Under the pieces are notes generated by a model that saw nothing but the letters and a program-made list of their open reading frames with translations, searched no databases and was not told the origin of the DNA. A stretch of DNA of 11,169 nt, taken from DASQQQ01 sp036390995. Its GTDB lineage: Bacteria; Actinomycetota; UBA4738; HRBIN12. The position numbers and the translations under genes were made by a program. This document shows, piece by piece, positions 6,511-11,169 of the stretch. The DNA is taken from NCBI GenBank assembly GCA_036390995.1, contig DASWAT010000199.1, positions 1-11,169 of the forward strand, in the 5' to 3' direction. Position 1 is the stretch's first letter, and each line of letters starts with the position of its first letter.

Positions 6511-9149
6511 TCCGACACCTCCGCGAACACGCGCTCCATGGCCCGACGGGCCCGTCGCGTGATCCGCAGGTAGTCGTCGAGGAAGCTCTGACGCGGGTAC
6601 TCCTCGTATCCGAGCCGCCGGGCAAGCGCCGTCTGCGCCTCGGGCGAGGCTGGGAGGGCCTCCGCATGGACCCGGCGATCGACCTCCAGGGCGTTCTTCA
6701 CGTCCGAGAGGAACACGAACGCCTCCCCCAGCCCCAAGGCCACGCTGTCCTCGATCAGCCGTGCCTCCGCCAGTTGCTCGATCGCCTCGAGCGTGCGATG
6801 CGAACGGACCTCCGGATGGACGCCGCCGTGGCGCATCAGCGCGAGCTCCACGGCGAACTGCACGTCGGCGAGCGAGCCGTAGCCCAGCTTGAAGTGGAAC
6901 TTGCCCGCCTCGGGCGGCCGCACCCGCTCGCGTTCGATCCGCTCCCGCATGCGTCGGACCTCCCCGACCCGCTCGATCGGCAGGTACTCGGGATAGGCGA
7001 AATCCCGGGCGAACGAGCAGAACCGCCGGCCGAGCGCCCCATCCCCAGCCACGAACCGCGCCCGGAGCAGCGACTGGAACTCCCAGGTCTGCGCGTACCG
7101 CTCCCAGTACTCGAGGTAGGCCGCGAACGAGCGTGCCAGGGGCCCGGCGCGGCCCTCGGGACGCAGATCTGCATCCGGCTCCCACCCAGCGTCCCGGACC
7201 TCGGCGAGCACGCGCTCGCCGGCGTCGACCGCCCTGCGGAAGTCCTCGGAGCCGTCGCCCTCGTAGACGAACACGACGTCGAGGTCCGACGCGAAGTTCA
7301 GCTCCTCGGCGCCGAGCTTCCCGAGGCCGACCACCGCGAAGGGGAGCTCGGGCGCCGCGACCTCGACCGCCTCGTGGAGCACGCGGTCGGCCACCTGCGC
7401 GAGCGCGCTTCCCGTGTCGCGCGGCTGCAGCTGGCGAGCGGCGTACCGTCCGACCACGCGAACGAGCTCGGCCTGGACGTCGCGTGGCGCGCTCCGGTCG
7501 TGCAGCGCCAGCACCCGCTCCGGCCGCGCGGCCAGCAGGTCGGTCGCGAACGAGCTCGCTGAGACCGCGTGCGCGAGGAGCCGGGCCGCGCCCGGGTCGG
7601 TGGCCAGCGCGTCGGGGACGGTCCGATCCTCCCCGATCGCGGCCGCGACGCGCTCCAGCCGGACCAGCGCCGCATCCGGGTCCGCCGCGAGGGCCAGCGC
7701 CGGCGCCATCACCGGGAACACGTGCGCGAGGACCTTGCCGAGCCGCGTGGCGGGGTCCACGAGTCGTTCCAGGAGCTCGAACGCCTCGGAGGGGCGACGG
7801 AATCCGAGACCGGCCAGCAGCTCCTGCGTCGCCTCGCGGTCGACGCCCGGGCGGGGCGCCCTCGGCCCGGCGAAGGCCTCGAGCAACGGCCGGTAGAACA
7901 GCCGCTCGTGCAGCCCACGGACGAGCGCGGTCTGCCGTTCGTACTCGGCCTGGAGCGCCTCCGGCCCGTCGAGACCGAGGGAGCGGGCGAGGCGGTTCCG
8001 GGACGCCCGATCCGGTGGGAGGTCGTGCGTCTGCAGGTCGCGCACGATCTGCAGACGGTGCTCGAGCGTGCGGAGGAACCGGTACGCGTCCGCCAGGGCC
8101 TCGGCATCGGCCTCCGCCACGTAGCCCTCGGCGGACAGGGCGGCCAGGGCCCGGAGGGTGTTCGGCTCGCGCAGCCGTTCGTCGCGTCGGCCGTGGACGA
8201 TCTGGAGCAGCTGCACCGCGAACTCCACGTCGCGGATGCCGCCCCACCCCCGCTTCACCTCGGTGGCAGCCTTCCCACGCGCCCGCACGTACTCCTCGAG
8301 CCTGACCTTCACCCGTCGGACCTCATCGATGGCCTGCGGCGCAAGCTCGTCCGGGTACACGAGCGGCGCGACCATCCGGACGAAGGCGTCTCCCAGCACG
8401 AGATCGCCGGCCACCGGGCGCGCCTTGATCAGCGCCTGCCGCTCCCACGTGGCGGCCTGGTTCGCGTAGTACTCCCGCATCGCGTCGAGCGACCGGGACA
8501 GTGCGCCGCCCCGCCCGCCGGGACGCAGGGTGGGATCCACGCGGAGCGCGATGCCCTCGGCGGTGGGCTCGGAGAGCAGGCGGATCAGTTCGGCAACGGC
8601 ACGCTCGGCCCGTTCGCGCGCTTGGCCTGCGCCCCGGTGCACGAACAGGAGGTCCACGTCGGACGCGTAGTTCAACTCTGCGCCGCCGAGCTTGCCCAGG
8701 CCGATGACCGCCAGGCCCTCGGGAGCGAGCGCGTAGCAGGCGACGTCGATGCAGGCCTCGGCCACGGCGCTGATCTCGGTCACGATGGTCTCCAGCAGGT
8801 CGCCGCCCAGATCGCGGGCCGCCACGCGAAACATGGCGCGGCGCCGGAACCGCCGGAGCCCGTCGGCCGAACCGAGCTTCGCCACGTCGGCCGCGAGCTC
8901 TGCCCCGAGCTCGGTCGCCGACCGCGGGTGGACGTTCGCGAGCATCTCCGTCTCGTCCGGGTGCGCGACCAGGAAGTCGGCGGCCGCCGAGGAGAATCCG
9001 AGCAGGCGCACCGCGACCGGCAGGACGTCCTCCCGGGCGAGGACCTCTCGGGCTCGGCGGTCATCGCCCACGCGGGAAAGCGCCACCCGCGCGAGCTCTG
9101 GGTCCGGCGCCCCGGCCAGCGAACGTCCCAGTGTCTCGGGGGTGGACAC
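6507..9149 (-). CDS. glnE: Glutamine synthetase adenylyltransferase (bifunctional GlnE)
   Basis: An 880-residue cytosolic enzyme that attaches AMP to a tyrosine of type I glutamine synthetase, lowering its activity, and in many bacteria removes it by phosphorolysis; PII-type proteins and glutamine control the switch. Two nucleotidyltransferase domains are present. The N-terminal one has GLGKLGGAELNYASDVDLLF with D164 and D166, and third metal aspartate D205 in RVDPTLRP. The C-terminal one has GLGKLGAEELNFASDLDVVF with D622 and D624, and D659 in PDADLRPEGR. Each is followed by a helical part (WERQALIKARPVAGD; WEFQSLLRARFVAGD). All six metal aspartates look intact, so neither half seems dead. 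It is shorter than E. coli GlnE (946) and many actinobacterial ones (about 1000). The start is GTG at 9149, seven bases after the stop of a small membrane protein gene; GAGGG four bases upstream is only a moderate ribosome site. It overlaps the phosphodiesterase start by four bases. Confidence 0.95.
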   Translation of the reverse strand: MSTPETLGRSLAGAPDPELARVALSRVGDDRRAREVLAREDVLPVAVRLLGFSSAAADFLVAHPDETEMLANVHPRSATELGAELAADVAKLGSADGLRRFRRRAMFRVAARDLGGDLLETIVTEISAVAEACIDVACYALAPEGLAVIGLGKLGGAELNYASDVDLLFVHRGAGQARERAERAVAELIRLLSEPTAEGIALRVDPTLRPGGRGGALSRSLDAMREYYANQAATWERQALIKARPVAGDLVLGDAFVRMVAPLVYPDELAPQAIDEVRRVKVRLEEYVRARGKAATEVKRGWGGIRDVEFAVQLLQIVHGRRDERLREPNTLRALAALSAEGYVAEADAEALADAYRFLRTLEHRLQIVRDLQTHDLPPDRASRNRLARSLGLDGPEALQAEYERQTALVRGLHERLFYRPLLEAFAGPRAPRPGVDREATQELLAGLGFRRPSEAFELLERLVDPATRLGKVLAHVFPVMAPALALAADPDAALVRLERVAAAIGEDRTVPDALATDPGAARLLAHAVSASSFATDLLAARPERVLALHDRSAPRDVQAELVRVVGRYAARQLQPRDTGSALAQVADRVLHEAVEVAAPELPFAVVGLGKLGAEELNFASDLDVVFVYEGDGSEDFRRAVDAGERVLAEVRDAGWEPDADLRPEGRAGPLARSFAAYLEYWERYAQTWEFQSLLRARFVAGDGALGRRFCSFARDFAYPEYLPIERVGEVRRMRERIERERVRPPEAGKFHFKLGYGSLADVQFAVELALMRHGGVHPEVRSHRTLEAIEQLAEARLIEDSVALGLGEAFVFLSDVKNALEVDRRVHAEALPASPEAQTALARRLGYEEYPRQSFLDDYLRITRRARRAMERVFAEVSE

Positions 9150-9156
9150 CGCGCCC

Positions 9157-9513
9157 TCAGCGCCGCCCCGCGCGACGCGGCCCAGCCGCCAGCGCCACGA
9201 ACACCGGGAGGGACACGCAGATCAGGAACGGCCCGGACCACGCCGCGCTTCTCAGGGCGTCGGTGTCGCCCACGATCCCTACGCTGAACACGATGATGAT
9301 CGCCAGGAACGTCAGGTACCCCCCGACCGCCGTGACGGCGAATGAGCGGAGGAGCCGTCGGAGGTCGCGGCCGGACCTCACCGCCGGCGAGCGAGGCGGT
9401 CTCGGCGCCGGGAACCGGGCGGCGAACAGCGTCATGCCGGACAGCACGAGGAACGCGGCGGCGACCGGCGCGATCACCCGGCGAAGGATCTCGGCGCCCC
9501 CGAGGAGGCTCAC
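9157..9513 (-). CDS. Small three-helix membrane protein of unknown function
   Basis: 118 residues with three hydrophobic stretches, about 12-31, 57-80 and 91-110, and an arginine/proline-rich loop (FPAPRPPRSPAVRSGRD, 34-50) between the first two. The C-terminus GPRRAGRR is basic, suggesting it faces the cytoplasm. I recognise no catalytic motif; it recalls small actinobacterial membrane proteins of the DUF6256 kind, but I could not check this. The start is GTG at 9513, overlapping the stop of the preceding gene as GTGA (9513-9510), with GAGGG about six bases upstream. Its own stop is seven bases before glnE. The coupling on both sides says it is made together with glnE; whether it has any link to nitrogen control is open. 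A longer upstream extension of this frame would run over the preceding gene and the promoter region and is not believable. Confidence 0.65.
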   Translation of the reverse strand: MSLLGGAEILRRVIAPVAAAFLVLSGMTLFAARFPAPRPPRSPAVRSGRDLRRLLRSFAVTAVGGYLTFLAIIIVFSVGIVGDTDALRSAAWSGPFLICVSLPVFVALAAGPRRAGRR

Positions 9514-9758
9514 ACCCGCCCTCGCAGGAAGAACTCCCAGCCCCGGACGAACAGATGCCACCCCAGCCACAGCCACAGCGCGAAGACGATCCACCTGCCG
9601 GCCACCGGGCGCATCGCGGCCCGCAGGATGTCGGAGAAGGTGAGCCACGGCGGTCCCTGCGCCATGGCCCACCCTTGCCAGGCGAAGAGGACGGCGAAGA
9701 TCACGATCCATCCCGAGACGGCCATCGCGCGCATCCGACGCTCCCTCTCCCGGTCCAT
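9510..9758 (-). CDS. Small two-helix membrane protein, DUF6186-like
   Basis: 82 residues if started at 9758, or 74 if started at the ATG at 9734. After a charged start (MDRERERRMRAM) there are two hydrophobic segments, about 15-32 (GWIVIFAVLFAWQGWAMA) and 57-76, the second being very tryptophan-rich: ALWLWLGWHLFVRGWEFF. The 'WLWLGWHFF/LFVR' ending resembles actinobacterial DUF6186 proteins; this is from memory. Function is unknown. It is the first gene of the four-gene glnE unit. Start choice is a real ambiguity: a TACGCT -10 ends seven bases before the ATG at 9758 (leaderless form), while GGGAG lies six bases before the ATG at 9734 (Shine-Dalgarno form). The transcript start near 9758 is compatible with both. 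Membership in the operon is secure because the next gene overlaps it by four bases. Confidence 0.65.
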   Translation of the reverse strand: MDRERERRMRAMAVSGWIVIFAVLFAWQGWAMAQGPPWLTFSDILRAAMRPVAGRWIVFALWLWLGWHLFVRGWEFFLRGRV

Positions 9759-9765
9759 CGGCGCC

Positions 9766-9771
9766 AGCGTA
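9766..9771 (-). promoter_or_regulatory. -10 box of the glnE operon
   Basis: TACGCT on the minus strand fits TANNNT and ends seven bases before the ATG at 9758. No convincing -35 is seen (TTCTGT lies 18 bases upstream). It is the only promoter-like element before the four-gene unit. Confidence 0.4.
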
Positions 9772-9800
9772 CCCCCGCCGGACGCACCGACAGAACAGAG

Positions 9801-9816
9801 TTAACGACCGCGTAAC
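9801..9816 (+). promoter_or_regulatory. GlnR-box-like motif between glnA and the glnE operon
   Basis: TTAAC-GACCGC-GTAAC matches one half of the actinobacterial GlnR box (GTNAC-N6-GAAAC type, from memory) at most positions with the right six-base spacing. It lies at about -50 to -35 from the presumed glnA start at 9851 and -43 to -58 from the presumed start at 9758, suitable for activation or repression of either. A second half-box at N6 spacing is not evident, so the site would be weak or degenerate. Confidence 0.4.
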
Positions 9817-9837
9817 AGCGGCGGTTCCTCCGCACGG

Positions 9838-9843
9838 TAGCCT
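9838..9843 (+). promoter_or_regulatory. -10 box for leaderless glnA mRNA
   Basis: TAGCCT fits TANNNT and ends seven bases before the glnA ATG. The bases between, GCCCAAC, hold no ribosome binding site, so transcription likely starts at the ATG. No consensus -35 is present, as expected if an activator such as GlnR is needed. Confidence 0.5.
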
Positions 9844-9850
9844 GCCCAAC

Positions 9851-11169
9851 ATGACGCTCACCGCGGAAGCCGAGTACGTCCTGCGCACCAACGAGGAGCG
9901 GGGCATCCGGTTCGTCCGCCTGTGGTTCACGGACGTCCTGGGATTCCTGAAGTCGTTCACGATCACCTCGCAGGAGCTCGAGGGTGCGTTCGGCGAGGGG
10001 ATGGGGTTCGACGGCTCCTCGATCGACGGCTTCTCGCGGATCCAGGAGTCCGACATGGTGGCGGTCCCCGACCCCTCCACGTTCCAGCTGATCCCGTGGA
10101 AGACCGAAGCCCAGGTGGCCCGGATGTTCTGCGACATCTTGGATCCCGACGGGACCCCGTTCGATGGCGACCCGCGGTACGTGCTGAAGCGGCAGCTGAA
10201 GCGGGCGACCGATCTCGGCTACACGTTCTACGTCGGACCGGAGCTCGAGTACTTCTACTTCCGCAGTGAGCGGGACCCGGCGTTCCTCGACAACGCCGGG
10301 TACTTCGACGAGACGCCGCTCGACGTGGCGACCGACTGGCGCAAGCGGACGGTCCAGTTCCTCGAGTCGATGGGTATCCCGGTGGAGTACGTGCACCACG
10401 AGGTCGCCCCCAGCCAGCACGAGATCGACCTGCGCTACACCGACGCACTCACGATGGCCGACAACGTCATGACGTACCGGCTCACGGTGAAGGAGGTCGC
10501 ACAGGAGTTCGGGATCTACGCGACCTTCATGCCGAAGCCCGTCCAGGGCGTGAACGGCAGCGGCATGCACACGCACCAGTCCCTGTTCGAGGGCGATCGC
10601 AACGCCTTCTTCGACCCCACCGACCAGTATCACCTGTCCGGTGTGGCGAAGCGGTACATCGCCGGCATCCTGGCCCACGCGCCGGAGATCACGCTCGTCA
10701 CGAACCAGTGGGTGAACTCGTACAAGCGTCTGGTCCCTGGGTTCGAGGCACCCGTCTACGTGTGCTGGGCACGCCGGAACCGGAGCGCCTTGGTTCGAGT
10801 CCCGATGTACAAACCGGGCAAGGAGGCGGCCACCCGGATCGAGTACCGCTCGCCCGATCCCGCCTGCAACCCGTACCTGGCGTTCGCCGCGATGCTCGGG
10901 GCCGGCCTGGCCGGGATCGAGAACGACTACGAGCTCCCGCCGGAGGCCTCGAACAACATCTACGAGATGTCTGAGGACGAGCGCCGGGCGGCCGGGATCC
11001 GCGGCCTGCCAGAAGACCTGTACGAGGCGATCGGCTTGGCCGGGGAGTCCAAGGTCCTGCGGGAGGCCCTCGGCGACCACGTCCACGAGTTCCTCATGCG
11101 GAACAAGCGCGAGGAGTGGGACGCCTACAAGTCCTACGTGACCCCCTACGAGCTCGAAAGATACTTGCC
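9851..11169 (+). CDS. glnA: Type I glutamine synthetase, alpha-like (3' end cut by window edge)
   Basis: 439 codons are visible and the frame is still open at YELERYL; relatives end within a few residues, so nearly the whole protein is here. It makes glutamine from glutamate, ammonia and ATP as a cytosolic dodecamer. The beta-grasp domain carries FDGSSIDGFSRIQESDM with D54 in the ammonium-site position. The catalytic domain has E131 and E133 in GPELEYF, the NGSGMHTHQS loop (N235, H240), YKRLVPGFEAP with E299 in the flap, RNRSALVRVP and RIEYRSPDPACNPYL. The canonical NGSG and flap favour a true glutamine synthetase. The start FVRLWFTDVLGFLKS is also the wording of actinobacterial GlnA2, whose Streptomyces member acts on polyamines, so that role is not excluded. 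The tyrosine loop reads NNIYEMSEDERR (Y371), the alpha type, not the NLYDLP of adenylylated enzymes. It diverges from the glnE operon over 92 bases. Confidence 0.92.
   Translation, partial: MTLTAEAEYVLRTNEERGIRFVRLWFTDVLGFLKSFTITSQELEGAFGEGMGFDGSSIDGFSRIQESDMVAVPDPSTFQLIPWKTEAQVARMFCDILDPDGTPFDGDPRYVLKRQLKRATDLGYTFYVGPELEYFYFRSERDPAFLDNAGYFDETPLDVATDWRKRTVQFLESMGIPVEYVHHEVAPSQHEIDLRYTDALTMADNVMTYRLTVKEVAQEFGIYATFMPKPVQGVNGSGMHTHQSLFEGDRNAFFDPTDQYHLSGVAKRYIAGILAHAPEITLVTNQWVNSYKRLVPGFEAPVYVCWARRNRSALVRVPMYKPGKEAATRIEYRSPDPACNPYLAFAAMLGAGLAGIENDYELPPEASNNIYEMSEDERRAAGIRGLPEDLYEAIGLAGESKVLREALGDHVHEFLMRNKREEWDAYKSYVTPYELERYL

Noticed and set aside
6511..8247. Upstream extension of the phosphodiesterase frame to nearly 970 codons
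   Set aside because: The extension lies wholly inside glnE in another frame and is Arg/Gly/Pro-rich; a GTG with GGAGG at the glnE stop is a far better start.
7133..8305. A 390-codon plus-strand frame opposite glnE, rich in Arg, Pro and Ala
   Set aside because: Low-complexity composition forced by GC-rich codons; glnE on the other strand is continuous and has all expected motifs.
9701..11086. A 461-codon minus-strand frame opposite glnA and its promoter
   Set aside because: No recognisable domain; the plus strand encodes a full, well-conserved glutamine synthetase.
1..11169. Mobile element, CRISPR, toxin-antitoxin or defence island
   Set aside because: No transposase, integrase, direct-repeat array, tRNA or drop in GC was seen; the genes are ordinary chromosomal metabolism, repair and efflux.

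Overview
The window is about 70% GC throughout, densely coding, with several leaderless-looking genes (a TANNNT -10 box 6-7 bases before the start codon) and four-base ATGA/GTGA gene overlaps. Together with protein styles such as the GlnA wording FVRLWFTDVLGFLKS, a two-domain GlnE with the LRPEGR form of its motif, and a GbsR/MarR-controlled 'polyketide exporter' type ABC system, this points to a chromosome of an actinobacterium (Actinomycetota). It may be a deep-branching or uncultured lineage, but the sequence alone does not fix the genus. I see no phage, transposon, CRISPR, rRNA or tRNA.

Left part, bases 1-3038, minus strand: a three-gene operon with an ABC ATPase (2962-2048), a 544-residue ABC-2 type permease (2058-424) and a GbsR/MarR-like regulator (427 to beyond the left edge). 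All junctions overlap. The operon has a good promoter (TTGACG-N17-TATGGT) and an unusual cluster of overlapping dyads directly downstream of the -10. I propose this cluster as the operator for the regulator, giving an autoregulated efflux unit.

Middle, bases 3051-5295, plus strand: an AlkA-like DNA-3-methyladenine glycosylase with an apparently leaderless GTG start, then, after a 100-base gap with its own -10 and ribosome site, an ornithine aminotransferase (rocD).

Right part, bases 5338-11169: a divergent nitrogen locus. On the minus strand, two small membrane proteins, glnE (glutamine synthetase adenylyltransferase) and a type I phosphodiesterase/nucleotide pyrophosphatase-like enzyme form one compact four-gene unit. 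On the plus strand, a type I glutamine synthetase gene, cut by the right edge a few codons before its end, diverges from it. The 92-base intergenic region carries a leaderless-type -10 for each direction and, between them, a TTAAC-N6-GTAAC motif resembling a GlnR box half.

Most of the window is ordinary chromosomal metabolism. The points worth attention are the shared control region of the nitrogen locus, the phosphodiesterase translationally coupled to glnE, the alpha-type glutamine synthetase facing an adenylyltransferase, and the promoter/operator layout of the efflux operon. I did not find a clear new defence or mobile system.
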